Positions 1-7,479 are shown, counted from the first letter of the stretch. The stretch: DNA of 64,000 nt from RSA9 sp036381195 (GCA_036381195.1 DASVDH010000047.1:1-64000); one strand, 5' to 3'. Notes: generated by a model not told the origin, from the sequence alone. Made by a program: numbers and translations.

Positions 1-1408
1 CGACACGGGTCTCGCCATCCCGGAACGCGGCCAGGATGTCGAGAATCTCCCGCGCGCGCTCGGGAGGGATCTCGCGGCGCTTGTCGCCGAGGCTGCGTCG
101 CATCGGGACCCAGAAGGAGGAGGCATCGATGAGTTGCACCAGGCCCCTCCGGCGGGGCTCCTTTCGGTTCGTCAGGAGCCAGATGTACGTGGCGATCCCG
201 GTATTGTAGAAGAGCTGCTCCGGGAGCGCGATCAGCGCTTCGAGCAGGTCGTTCTCGAGGATGTAGCGCCGGATCTCGCTCTCGCCGCTGCCCGCATCGC
301 CGGTGAACAGGGGCGAGCCGTTCATGATGATGGCAATCCGGGAGCCGCCCTCCTGCGGGTGCTTCGCGTGCGCGAGCATGTGCAGGAGGAATAGGAGCTG
401 CCCGTCGCTGATGCGGGGCAGGCCGGGCGCGAAGCGGCCGGCCGCGCCTCGCTCGTGCTCGGCACGGACGGCGTCCGCGTCGCGGTTCCAGTCCTTGCCA
501 TACGGCGGGTTAGCGATCAGGTAATCGAAGTGGCGCCCCGCGTGGCGGTCGTTGGACAGCACGCTGCCGAAGGCGATGTTGTCGGCGTCCCGCCCGGTCG
601 GATCCTTCATGAAGAGGTCCGACTTGGAGACCGCCCAGGTCTCCGGGTTGACCTCCTGGCCGAACAGGTGCACGTCGGCCTCCGGATTGATCGCCGGGCG
701 GATGATCTCGCCGTTGCGGCGCACGCCGGTCGTGATGTGCTCCTTGGTGATCATCAGCATTCCGCCGGACCCGCAGCACGGGTCGTACACGGTGCGGATG
801 ATCCCTCGGCGCCGGATCTCGGCCTCGTCCCCGGCGAGCATGAGGTCCACCATGAGGTGGACGACGTCGCGCGGAGTGAAGTGCTCGCCCGGGTTCTCGT
901 TCAGGGCCTCGTTGAACCTCCGGATCAGCTCCTCGAAGATCATCCCCATGGTGGGGTTGTCTACCTTGTCGGGGTGCAGATCCACGTTCTTGAAGCGCTC
1001 GAGGACCTGGAACAGGAGGCCGGCCTCGTCCAGCTTGCTGATGGTGTTGTCGAAGTCGAAGCGCTCGATCACCTCCCGCATGTTGGAGCTGAAGCCCGCG
1101 ATGTAGTTGCGCAGGTTGACGGCGAGGTTCGGCGCGTCGGCCAGCAGCTTCTCGAAATCGTAGCGCGATGTGTTGTAGAAGGCGAAGCCGGAGGCCTTGC
1201 GGAGCTGGGCGTCGAGGTCCTGGAGCCCGCGCGCACTGAGCTCGGCCTGCCTGGCGAGGACTTTCTCCTTGGTCGCCGCTAGCACGCAGTCGAGGCGGCG
1301 CAGGACGGTCAGGGGCAGGATCACATCCTGGTACTTGCCGCGCTTGAACGTGTCGCGGATGAGGTCCGCGACGCCCCAGATGAAGCTGACGATTTCGCTG
1401 TGATTCAT
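1..1408 (-). CDS. hsdM: Type I restriction-modification DNA methyltransferase subunit (partial, 3' end off window)
   Basis: The reading frame begins MNHSEIVSFIWGVADL, the usual N-terminal helical (HsdM_N) start of type I methylase subunits, and runs open to the window edge (about 469 codons visible). The N6-adenine methyltransferase catalytic motif NPPYGKDW lies around 505-525, and the SAM-binding region with DPCCGSGGM around 765-785. It methylates adenines in the specificity target and forms the HsdM2S core of a type I R-M enzyme; hsdS and hsdR would lie left of the window. The start has no clear Shine-Dalgarno and lies only 32 nt past the end of the tRNA-like gene on the same strand. Family assignment is firm; the length is unknown because of the cut. 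Confidence 0.95.
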   Translation of the reverse strand, partial: MNHSEIVSFIWGVADLIRDTFKRGKYQDVILPLTVLRRLDCVLAATKEKVLARQAELSARGLQDLDAQLRKASGFAFYNTSRYDFEKLLADAPNLAVNLRNYIAGFSSNMREVIERFDFDNTISKLDEAGLLFQVLERFKNVDLHPDKVDNPTMGMIFEELIRRFNEALNENPGEHFTPRDVVHLMVDLMLAGDEAEIRRRGIIRTVYDPCCGSGGMLMITKEHITTGVRRNGEIIRPAINPEADVHLFGQEVNPETWAVSKSDLFMKDPTGRDADNIAFGSVLSNDRHAGRHFDYLIANPPYGKDWNRDADAVRAEHERGAAGRFAPGLPRISDGQLLFLLHMLAHAKHPQEGGSRIAIIMNGSPLFTGDAGSGESEIRRYILENDLLEALIALPEQLFYNTGIATYIWLLTNRKEPRRRGLVQLIDASSFWVPMRRSLGDKRREIPPERAREILDILAAFRDGETRV

Positions 1409-1440
1409 GCGTGCAAGGGGGGTTTCCGCTCGAAGCGCAA

Positions 1441-1559
1441 GGTGACCGACGGGATTCGAACCCGCCCCTGCTGAGTCTTCGGCTGGCCGCCGGATCCCTC
1501 GCCGAGAAGGGACCGGCCTGCCGGCCAAACAGCTGTGCTGCCACTACACCACGGCCACC
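1441..1559 (-). tRNA. Atypical tRNA-like gene with an extra self-folding hairpin (identity unresolved)
   Basis: The 5' GGTGGCCG and 3' CGGTCACC ends pair over 8 bp (one G-T); read the tRNA-His way this is G-1:C73. A canonical T-arm (GCGGG, TTCGAAT loop, CCCGT) and a D-arm GTG...CAC with TAGTGGCAG loop are present. No CCA is encoded. The gene is 119 nt instead of about 73: between GCTG and CAGC, which would close the anticodon stem, there is a GC-rich block whose TGGCC...GGCCA ends and inner GCCGG/TCCCT...AGGGA/CCGGC segments fold on themselves. The anticodon cannot be assigned: a reading with a 4-bp stem gives GGC, other readings differ. It is not tRNA-Sec (no TCA anticodon loop). It may be an interrupted gene, a tRNA with a giant variable region, or a pseudo-tRNA. 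Confidence 0.6.
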
Positions 1560-1713
1560 GACTGCTTCTGGCCCTACCCTCGTAGCCGTCAATTGTTCCC
1601 GCGGCGCCGACGAGTCGGAGTCGGCACTCGGCGAGTTCCATATAGAGGCCGCAGCGTTCAGCGAGAGCGCTGAAAGCTATCTGGCTAGGCTGTTGCTGTG
1701 TTCACGAAATTGC

Positions 1714-1732
1714 GCCTCCGTTGCAAGGAGGC
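1714..1732 (-). terminator. Hairpin downstream of the ubiquitin-like operon
   Basis: GCCTCC and GGAGGC pair over 6 bp around a 7-nt loop, about 85 nt past the stop of the DUF6527-type gene. Read on the minus strand it is followed by GCAATTTCG, a weak T-run. Rho-independent termination is plausible but not strong. Confidence 0.4.
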
Positions 1733-1816
1733 ACGCGCCGTACGCGAAAGGACCTCCGATCCAAACCCCGCTTGATTCGCCTCCGTCGGCCGGACTCCCT
1801 TCCCACCTCCACACCC

Positions 1817-2263
1817 TCAGCGGCGCCGTCCCCTGACGAAAGTCCGGAGTCGTTGCCAGAGCGCGACCGGCGACCGCGACGGCGCGGACACCTCGTCATC
1901 GGACCAGGCCCTCGCACGTTTCCGATAGTACTGCGCCTTCACCTGCTGATCTCGGCTGCGCGCCGCTTTGACCTCTGACGTGGACCAACTCCGGGCCCAT
2001 ATCACACGGTTGCGCTCGATCCAGTAGTGAGAGCGACAGGGGAAGCTCCAGTTGCCAATCGATGGGCTGAGCGAGACGGTCTCTCCGTCAAAAACCAAGA
2101 CCCAGTCGGTTGGCGTCAGCGGCGTCACGACCTCTCGTCCACACCCGCAACAGCAACGGTGCACCGCTGTGGCATAGGTCATCGAAACATACAGGACGCC
2201 CGTCTCGAGGTCGGCCGGAACGAACTCGACGAATTCGTGCCTAAGACTTCGCCGCCGTGTCAT
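1817..2263 (-). CDS. DUF6527-type Cys-rich protein of a ubiquitin-like conjugation operon
   Basis: 148 residues, last gene of the three-gene operon; its ATG overlaps the stop of the E1-like gene (ATGA). Visible signatures are a Cys cluster CCCGC at 37-41, W54, a PSIGNWSFPC segment around 67-76 and SHYWIERN directly after (C76, H79). This pattern matches the small DUF6527 family, which I know as a recurrent companion of ThiF and multiubiquitin genes. The cysteines and histidine suggest a metal site or a thiol used in ubiquitin-like transfer; this is inference, and no biochemical role is established from the sequence. The C-terminus is basic (RGRRR). Confidence 0.8.
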   Translation of the reverse strand: MTRRRSLRHEFVEFVPADLETGVLYVSMTYATAVHRCCCGCGREVVTPLTPTDWVLVFDGETVSLSPSIGNWSFPCRSHYWIERNRVIWARSWSTSEVKAARSRDQQVKAQYYRKRARAWSDDEVSAPSRSPVALWQRLRTFVRGRRR

Positions 2264-3435
2264 AGCCGGTCATCGTTGGTGAGCACGTTACCGTCGAGTG
2301 TGTACGTACTGTTGTACTCGTGCTCAAGATCAGCGTAGAAGCCACGGAGCTTCTTCCAGCGGATCACTGCGAGCGCCGCATTCAAAGCATTAAGCTCGGC
2401 AATTTGGATGTTCGTCGTGTACGCATCGTCCACGCTCGTCGCACGCGAAACGCGGTAGCCAACGTGATCGCGCTTCTCCGGCGTGCTCGTCGTAACCCGC
2501 AAGAGCCCCCGCAACGAACCGTCTACCTGCTGGATCCCCATGCCCACATCAATGAAGCTGACGCCGTACGCCTCCAGGCTCTCGATGATCAGACCCTTGG
2601 CCGCCGCGTCGTCGACGCATACGAAGGCGAAATCCAGACCTTCGAGCAGCGCTGCGTTGTCGGCCGTAATATAGCAATCATGAGCTATGATGTTGCGCCG
2701 CATCCGGCCGTACCGCTCCGCGTAGTACGCAACCTTCTTCGGCTCTTGCCGCAGGTCTTCCAGCGAAGGAGCGCCCGGTGACCGGAACGCGTTATGTTGT
2801 AGAAACCTGTCCCCATCGAATAGGTGGATCTCCGCGACGGGGGTCTTGGCGATTAAGTCGAGGACATAGGCCCCTGTCCCCCCCAATCCGATGATCCCCA
2901 CGCTACCGCCCTCGAGCTTCTTGGTCACCGTGTTGATCCGGGCTCGGCTCGATGCCGTGTCGGTGTAATGGAATACTGACTCCTCGGCCGCAGCCTCGAT
3001 CACGGGGAACACACACGGTGTGACAGACGGGTCAAGGGCGTGCGCGGGTGAGGACAGGATGGCCACATAGGTTGTGACCTTCTCGTAGTAATCAGAATAC
3101 CCACCGCTCGGCGGTTTACTCGAGAAGGAGTGGTCAACGACCAAGTTCTCATCAAGCCGCATCTGGCCGGTTCGGTGCCGGATCTGCTCGATCGGAGAGC
3201 CGTCCTGGTGGCATGGGTACTCGCCGGCAAAGTGTATGACGTGCGTGCTAGGCCTCGCCGTCACCTCTCCGGCCAGCGTCAACTCCGAAACCAATATCCC
3301 GAACTTGACCTTTCGGGACCCGTTCACGTACGGAACCTGTCGCACTACAAGGTACCCGCCGACAACGTCGACGTCATAGCCCTCGTCACGCAGGCGCCTC
3401 AGGTCCGCGCTACGATTTATCAGTGGCGGTGACAT
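2260..3435 (-). CDS. E1-like ThiF-family adenylyltransferase with N-terminal DUF6791-type domain
   Basis: 391 residues. The C-terminal half is a ThiF/MoeB/E1 Rossmann fold: GLGGTG at 183-188, the DGD acidic motif at 207-209 and FVCVDD around 271-276 (Asp for Mg-ATP). It should adenylate the C-terminus of the ubiquitin-like partner. Residues 1-150 form a separate domain like DUF6791, with a Cys in GEYPC (C75). In related systems an E2-like domain is fused ahead of the E1, so C75 is a candidate transfer cysteine, but that is inference. The gene starts inside the end of the multiubiquitin gene (26-nt overlap) and ends with an ATGA junction to the DUF6527-type gene, so the three are translationally coupled. 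No JAB deubiquitinase gene is adjacent. Confidence 0.9.
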   Translation of the reverse strand: MSPPLINRSADLRRLRDEGYDVDVVGGYLVVRQVPYVNGSRKVKFGILVSELTLAGEVTARPSTHVIHFAGEYPCHQDGSPIEQIRHRTGQMRLDENLVVDHSFSSKPPSGGYSDYYEKVTTYVAILSSPAHALDPSVTPCVFPVIEAAAEESVFHYTDTASSRARINTVTKKLEGGSVGIIGLGGTGAYVLDLIAKTPVAEIHLFDGDRFLQHNAFRSPGAPSLEDLRQEPKKVAYYAERYGRMRRNIIAHDCYITADNAALLEGLDFAFVCVDDAAAKGLIIESLEAYGVSFIDVGMGIQQVDGSLRGLLRVTTSTPEKRDHVGYRVSRATSVDDAYTTNIQIAELNALNAALAVIRWKKLRGFYADLEHEYNSTYTLDGNVLTNDDRL

Positions 3436-3670
3436 TGAAGATCATCCCGTCCTTTAGCTTGACGCTTTCGCCTTCAACGAGTGTCCCCTCCGGCTTGTTG
3501 CCGGTGCCCCGGCGGTACGTGACCGTGAACACGATGTACGGCCCGGTCGGCGGCGGATCGAAGGCCAGGCGCACGACCTCCATAAAGGAGAGCTCACGCT
3601 GGGTTACCACCTTCTCACGCCCGTTGACCACGATCCGGAACTCGGGATTGGGACCTGCTGCCGTGTTCAT
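3410..3670 (-). CDS. Multiubiquitin-family ubiquitin-like protein (single beta-grasp domain)
   Basis: 86 residues from the start at 3670, chosen because AGGAG sits 8 nt upstream; a further in-frame ATG at 3733 has no such site. The family pattern is clear: FRIVVNGREK, LSFMEVVRLAF, FTVTYRRG, PEGTLVEGESVKLKDGMIFNVT and the C-terminal TDKS. It is one beta-grasp unit rather than a tandem chain. Unlike eukaryotic ubiquitin it lacks a diglycine tail and ends at TDKS, which is usual for this family. It is the presumed modifier activated by the overlapping downstream E1-like enzyme. First gene of the operon; the promoter region is shared with the divergent toxin-antitoxin pair. Confidence 0.9.
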   Translation of the reverse strand: MNTAAGPNPEFRIVVNGREKVVTQRELSFMEVVRLAFDPPPTGPYIVFTVTYRRGTGNKPEGTLVEGESVKLKDGMIFNVTATDKS

Positions 3671-3730
3671 ACCTGCAGCTCCTGTTCGCTTGCCCGGGGA
3701 GCATGGCGCCCCCTGGCGCCACTGGCTGTT

Positions 3731-3745
3731 CACCCCAGGGGTTAA
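3731..3745. promoter_or_regulatory. Operator copy 1 (ACCCCaGGGGT dyad plus TAA)
   Basis: CACCCCAGGGGTTAA, a dyad matching the second copy at 3790-3804 at 12 of 15 positions. It lies beside a candidate minus-strand promoter (TTGCGT, 17 nt, TACATT) for the ubiquitin-like operon. Likely bound by the HigA-type antitoxin; inference. Confidence 0.5.
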
Positions 3746-3759
3746 TTCAATGTACGCCC

Positions 3760-3789
3760 TTGTACCCCAGGACGCAAGGGCCTTATGTT
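3760..3789 (+). promoter_or_regulatory. Candidate promoter of the toxin-antitoxin pair
   Basis: TTGTAC and TATGTT with 18 nt between them, about 40 nt before the toxin ATG and ending where operator copy 2 begins, so repressor binding would block start-site clearance. A weak match judged by eye. Confidence 0.35.
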
Positions 3790-3804
3790 GACCCTAAGGG
3801 TTAA
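3790..3804. promoter_or_regulatory. Operator copy 2 (ACCCTAAGGGT dyad plus TAA)
   Basis: GACCCTAAGGGTTAA, 24 nt before the toxin start codon, next to a GGGTTAACCC palindrome. Same motif as at 3731-3745, 59 bp away, one near each of the divergent units. Confidence 0.5.
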
Positions 3805-3827
3805 CCCGATCCTTGACGGGCGGCTTC

Positions 3828-4151
3828 ATGGACCTTAGCTTTCGGGATGCGCTTCTCAGGAAGCGGTGTGCCAGCAAGGACGCCATCGTGAGGGCTTGGG
3901 GACCCACGGTTGCCCCCGTCCTTTGCCGACGTCTCGCTCAGTTGGCCGCGGCGGGCTCTGTCGCCGTCGTGCGACGATTCCCGTTCTGCGCGCTGCTGAA
4001 CCATCCTGACGGCCAGTATACTCTGGTCTGTGCTCCTCTCTTCCTCATCTGTTTTGCCACCAGCCCAACGAACCCCGTCTACCCCCCCAACGGGGAGGAA
4101 GAGATCACGGCAATTGAGATCATCGCCATCGAGAGGATCGATGAACCCTGA
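3828..4151 (+). CDS. higB: HigB/RelE-superfamily toxin
   Basis: 107 residues from the ATG at 3828. The N-terminus MDLSFRDALLRKRCASKDAIVRAWGP and the tail ITAIEIIAIE followed by an acidic end match the killer-protein (HigB, RelE/ParE) family, whose members usually cut mRNA on the ribosome. The middle is more diverged than usual. The stop overlaps the antitoxin start by 11 nt (ATCG-ATG-AACCC-TGA), the normal higBA order with toxin first. Divergent from the ubiquitin-like operon across a 157-bp gap with repeated operators. The gene symbol is by family only; activity is not shown. Confidence 0.7.
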   Translation: MDLSFRDALLRKRCASKDAIVRAWGPTVAPVLCRRLAQLAAAGSVAVVRRFPFCALLNHPDGQYTLVCAPLFLICFATSPTNPVYPPNGEEEITAIEIIAIERIDEP

Positions 4152-5277
4152 CCACGCAAAGGCGTTCCAGCCTGACCTGGCTGTCCCGCCCGGCGAAACC
4201 GTGCTCGAGACGATTGCCGCCCTCGGGATTACGCAGGCTGAGCTATCGGCACGCACCGGGCGACCCAGGAAGACGATCAATGAGATCATCAAGGGTAAGG
4301 CGGCCATCACTCCGGAAACGGCTCTCCAATTTGAGAAGGTCCTTGGCATCGACGCGGCTTTTTGGAACACCTTAGAGCAGCAATATCGAGCAGCCCTCGC
4401 CCGGGCAGCAGAACGGGAACGCATGCAGGCGATGCTGGACTGGGCGAAGACGCTCCCAGTGAAGGCGTTGATACGCCAGAAGTGGATTCCATCCTTCAAG
4501 GAGCCGGTGAAGCAACTGGAGGCCGTCTTGTCGTTCTACGGTGTGGTCTCGCCCGAGGCTTGGCAGGAAGTGTGGTCGGATCTGCGGCGAGCCGCATCAT
4601 ATCGGCGGGCACGAACCTTCGAGAGCGACTTCGCCACAGTAACCGCTTGGCTTCGAAAGGGGGAGCTGGATGCGCGTGGTATTAAGACAGGTCCTTACGA
4701 CGCGAAGGCGTTCCGCGACGCACTCGCGCACATTCGTTCGCTCACTTTGGACCCAGGGACCGGTTTCGTCCATGACCTTGTTGAGACATGCGCAGCAACC
4801 GGCGTGGCCGTCTGTTTCGTTCCTGAGCTACCCAAATTGCGGATTAGCGGCGCCACTCGCTGGCTCACACCAGAGAAGGCGTTGATCCAGCTCTCGCTAC
4901 GGTACAAGACGAACGACCAGCTCTGGTTTACCTTCTTCCATGAGGCAGGACACATTCTGCTGCACGGCAAACGCTCCGTCTTTGTGGAGGAGCCAACTGC
5001 CGCCGCTAGTACAACGGCGACTGGTGCTGATGAGGCACTGCAGCAGGCGGAGGAGGAGGCCGATGCGTTCGCCCGAGACCTGCTCATTCCGCCCGGCGAT
5101 TACCAGTCATTTCTGTCTCGGGCCCGGTTTACAGGCCCTGCTATCCGGCGCTTCGCGGCGGAGATTGGCATTCATCCCGGAATTGTCCTAGGACGTCTCC
5201 AGCGCGATGGGTACATCCCCTATCCGACTCGACTCAATACTCAGTTTAAGGTGCGATACCGATTCGCCGAGCCGTAA
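4141..5277 (+). CDS. higA: HigA-type antitoxin fused to an ImmA/IrrE-like metallopeptidase domain
   Basis: 378 residues from ATG 4141 (a longer frame to 4030 overlaps the toxin and is ignored). Residues about 18-75 are an XRE helix-turn-helix (LGITQAELSARTGRPRKTINEI), as in HigA. Residues about 240-350 are an ImmA/IrrE-type zinc peptidase with HEAGH at 267-271 and a downstream acidic stretch ending EEEADAFARDLLIP that supplies the third ligand. Such fusions occur in type II toxin-antitoxin and defence loci; the peptidase could cut a repressor or the antitoxin itself in response to a signal. Presumed DNA ligand: the dyads at 3731 and 3790. Confidence 0.85.
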   Translation: MNPDHAKAFQPDLAVPPGETVLETIAALGITQAELSARTGRPRKTINEIIKGKAAITPETALQFEKVLGIDAAFWNTLEQQYRAALARAAERERMQAMLDWAKTLPVKALIRQKWIPSFKEPVKQLEAVLSFYGVVSPEAWQEVWSDLRRAASYRRARTFESDFATVTAWLRKGELDARGIKTGPYDAKAFRDALAHIRSLTLDPGTGFVHDLVETCAATGVAVCFVPELPKLRISGATRWLTPEKALIQLSLRYKTNDQLWFTFFHEAGHILLHGKRSVFVEEPTAAASTTATGADEALQQAEEEADAFARDLLIPPGDYQSFLSRARFTGPAIRRFAAEIGIHPGIVLGRLQRDGYIPYPTRLNTQFKVRYRFAEP

Positions 5278-5349
5278 GACATGCCCGCCAACCACAGCGC
5301 CATCGCTAGCGGAGGGACGCCATCTCAGCATCAAGGTGTGCCGCAGTGC

Positions 5350-5508
5350 CTAGCGGGGGCTATCCTCTAGCCGGCCCTTGATGGCATACTGGGTCATCGC
5401 CGCATGATCCGGCTGGTCAGGGGTCATGATGCGGCTCGCCAGGCGAGCTCCACCCCAGATATTGCTGTGGTCCACAAAGATGTTGATCAACCGGACTGTG
5501 GCGCCCAT
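5350..5508 (-). pseudogene. Truncated NYN-domain protein fragment
   Basis: A 52-residue frame begins MGATVRLINIFVDHSNIWGG and continues ARLASR, the typical first strand and motif of NYN (PIN-like) nucleases, where the aspartate and asparagine of FVDHSN are active-site residues. The similarity ends after about 37 residues (PDHAAM) and the frame stops at 5350; full NYN domains need about 140 residues. It probably is the left-over 5' end of a gene cut when the island was inserted or deleted. Next gene on the right is chromosomal in style. Confidence 0.6.
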
Positions 5509-5581
5509 CCCCCCACCCTGCTGTTTAATAGATCTGCTCTGGATCGGAGCGGTTAAGGGCCGCACTGGGCGGCAAGCCCCC

Positions 5582-7453
5582 CTACAACCTCCTCGCCGTC
5601 CTGCTGATCACGCCCTCGAGCCCCTCCCGCACGTCCTGCGGCTCCGGCGTCAAGTCCTCGCCCGGGTTGATGAAGCGGTCCAGCTCGAAGCCGGCCTGCT
5701 TCTCGTAGAGGCGGCGGTACAGCCCGCCGTTGCGCAGCAGCTCCTCGTGGGTGCCGCGCTCGACGATGCGGCCCTGGTCCATGACCAGGATCTGGTCGGC
5801 GCTCTGGATGGTGGAGAGGCGGTGCGCGATGACGAACGTGGTGCGCCCGCGGCGGAGCGAGCGCAGCCCGTCGCGGATGAGGGCCTCGCTCTCCGAGTCG
5901 AGGCTGGAGGTGGCCTCGTCGAGGATGAGGATGCGCGGGTCGGCGACGATGGCGCGGGCGATGGCGACGCGCTGGCGCTGGCCGCCGGAGAGCTTGACGC
6001 CGCGCTCGCCGACGATCGTGTCGTAGCCGTGCTCGAAGCGCTCGATGAACTCGTCGCAGTGTGCGATACGGGCGGCGGCGCGGATCTCCTCGTCGGTCGC
6101 GCCGGGGCGGGCGAATGCGATGTTCTCGCGGATGGTGCCGTCGAAGAGGAAGTTGTCCTGGAGCACGACGCCGAGCTGGCGGCGGTAGTCCTTGAGCCGC
6201 ACGGTGGCGAGATCGCGGCCGTCCACGAGGACGCGGCCGGAGAGGGGCCGGTCGAAGGCCATGACCAGGTTGATCAGCGTGCTCTTCCCCGCCCCGCTGG
6301 GCCCGACGAGCGCGGTCGTGGTGCCGGCGGGCGCGTGGAACGAGACGTCCCTGAGCACCGGCACGCCGGGCGTGTACTCGAAGGTGACGTTCTCGAAGGC
6401 GACGTCGCCGCGGATCTCGCCGAGCGGCTCGCGGGCCGCGTCGTCATCCGCCTCGGTCTTCATGCTGCGGATCTCGCGGATGCGGTCGAGGCCGGCGAAC
6501 GCCTCGCTGATCTGGGTGCCGATGCCGGCGATCTGGATGACCGGGGCGGCCATGACGCCGACGAAGAGGAGGTACGAGACCAGCTCGCCCAGCGTCATGG
6601 TGCCGGCGAGGATGGCGTGGCCGCCGACCAGCATGATGAGGACGGCGATGGCGCCGACGACGAGCGTGGCGACCGCGCTGACCGCGGAGGTGCCGGTGAT
6701 GGTGCTGGCGATGTTGCGGAAGAGTCGGTGGACACCCTTGGTGAAGACGCGCTCCTCGCGGCGCTCGGCCGTGTAGACCTTGACGACGCGGTTGCCGCCG
6801 AGCGCCTCGGCGAGCCGGCCGGTGACCTCGGCAGTGATCTCGCCGCGCTGGCGGAAGATGGGGCGGAGCCGGTTGAAGGCGAACACGAGGATGCCGCCGA
6901 AGGCAAGCAGCACGGCGAGCGTGAGCAGCGTGAGCTGCCAGTTGAGGTAGAACAGCACGGCGAGCGCGACGCTGGCGGTGAGCAGCCCGCCCACGAGCTG
7001 GACGATGCCGGTGCCGACGAGGTTGCGGATGCCCTCGGCGTCGGTCATGACGCGGGAGATGAGGACGCCGGTCTTGGTCGAGTCGTAGTAGCGGACGGGC
7101 AGGCGGAGCACGTGCGCCTGCACCCGCCGGCGCATGTCCGCGATGGCGCGCTGGCCGGCGACGCTGACGACCTGTGAGAGCGCGAAGCCGGTCGCGGCCT
7201 GGATCAGCGTGGCGGCGGCGGCGATGATGGCGAGCGGCACGAGCAGCTCGGCGCGGCCCTGCCCGAGCACGTCGTCCACCACGAACTTCGAGCTGGCCGG
7301 CAGCACGAGCCCGGTCAGCCGGTTGATGAGCATCAGGACGAAGCCGATGGCGAGCGGGCCGCGGTGCGCGGCGAGCAGCTCGCGCGACTCCCGCCAGACG
7401 GTGGAAAGGCGGAGCTTCTTCTTCTCCGGCCCCGCCGGATTCTCGCTGGGCAT
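5582..7453 (-). CDS. ABC transporter, fused permease and ATPase (MsbA/lipid-A-exporter type)
   Basis: 623 residues from ATG 7453 (MPSENPAG); the frame is open further upstream but that part is low-complexity sequence overlapping the monooxygenase. Six transmembrane helices lie in residues about 30-320, followed by an ATPase with Walker A GPSGAGKST, the signature LSGGQRQR, Walker B ILILDEATSSLD and H-loop IAHRLST. It exports a lipid, drug or peptide as a homodimer at the inner membrane; the substrate is not visible. The stop is 73 nt from the NYN remnant and marks the return to typical high-GC host coding style. Confidence 0.92.
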   Translation of the reverse strand: MPSENPAGPEKKKLRLSTVWRESRELLAAHRGPLAIGFVLMLINRLTGLVLPASSKFVVDDVLGQGRAELLVPLAIIAAAATLIQAATGFALSQVVSVAGQRAIADMRRRVQAHVLRLPVRYYDSTKTGVLISRVMTDAEGIRNLVGTGIVQLVGGLLTASVALAVLFYLNWQLTLLTLAVLLAFGGILVFAFNRLRPIFRQRGEITAEVTGRLAEALGGNRVVKVYTAERREERVFTKGVHRLFRNIASTITGTSAVSAVATLVVGAIAVLIMLVGGHAILAGTMTLGELVSYLLFVGVMAAPVIQIAGIGTQISEAFAGLDRIREIRSMKTEADDDAAREPLGEIRGDVAFENVTFEYTPGVPVLRDVSFHAPAGTTTALVGPSGAGKSTLINLVMAFDRPLSGRVLVDGRDLATVRLKDYRRQLGVVLQDNFLFDGTIRENIAFARPGATDEEIRAAARIAHCDEFIERFEHGYDTIVGERGVKLSGGQRQRVAIARAIVADPRILILDEATSSLDSESEALIRDGLRSLRRGRTTFVIAHRLSTIQSADQILVMDQGRIVERGTHEELLRNGGLYRRLYEKQAGFELDRFINPGEDLTPEPQDVREGLEGVISRTARRL

Positions 7454-7479
7454 GGCCCGTGGTACCCGGCAGGCGGCGG

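Noticed and set aside
1441..1559. tRNA-Sec for the selenocysteine FDH
   Set aside because: The 8-bp acceptor stem is suggestive, but there is no TCA anticodon loop and the D-arm is the short ordinary type.
4030..4140. Upstream start of the antitoxin gene
   Set aside because: The extra 37 residues are Ser/Arg/Pro-rich, lie inside the toxin gene in another frame and have no homology; ATG 4141 gives the normal overlap.
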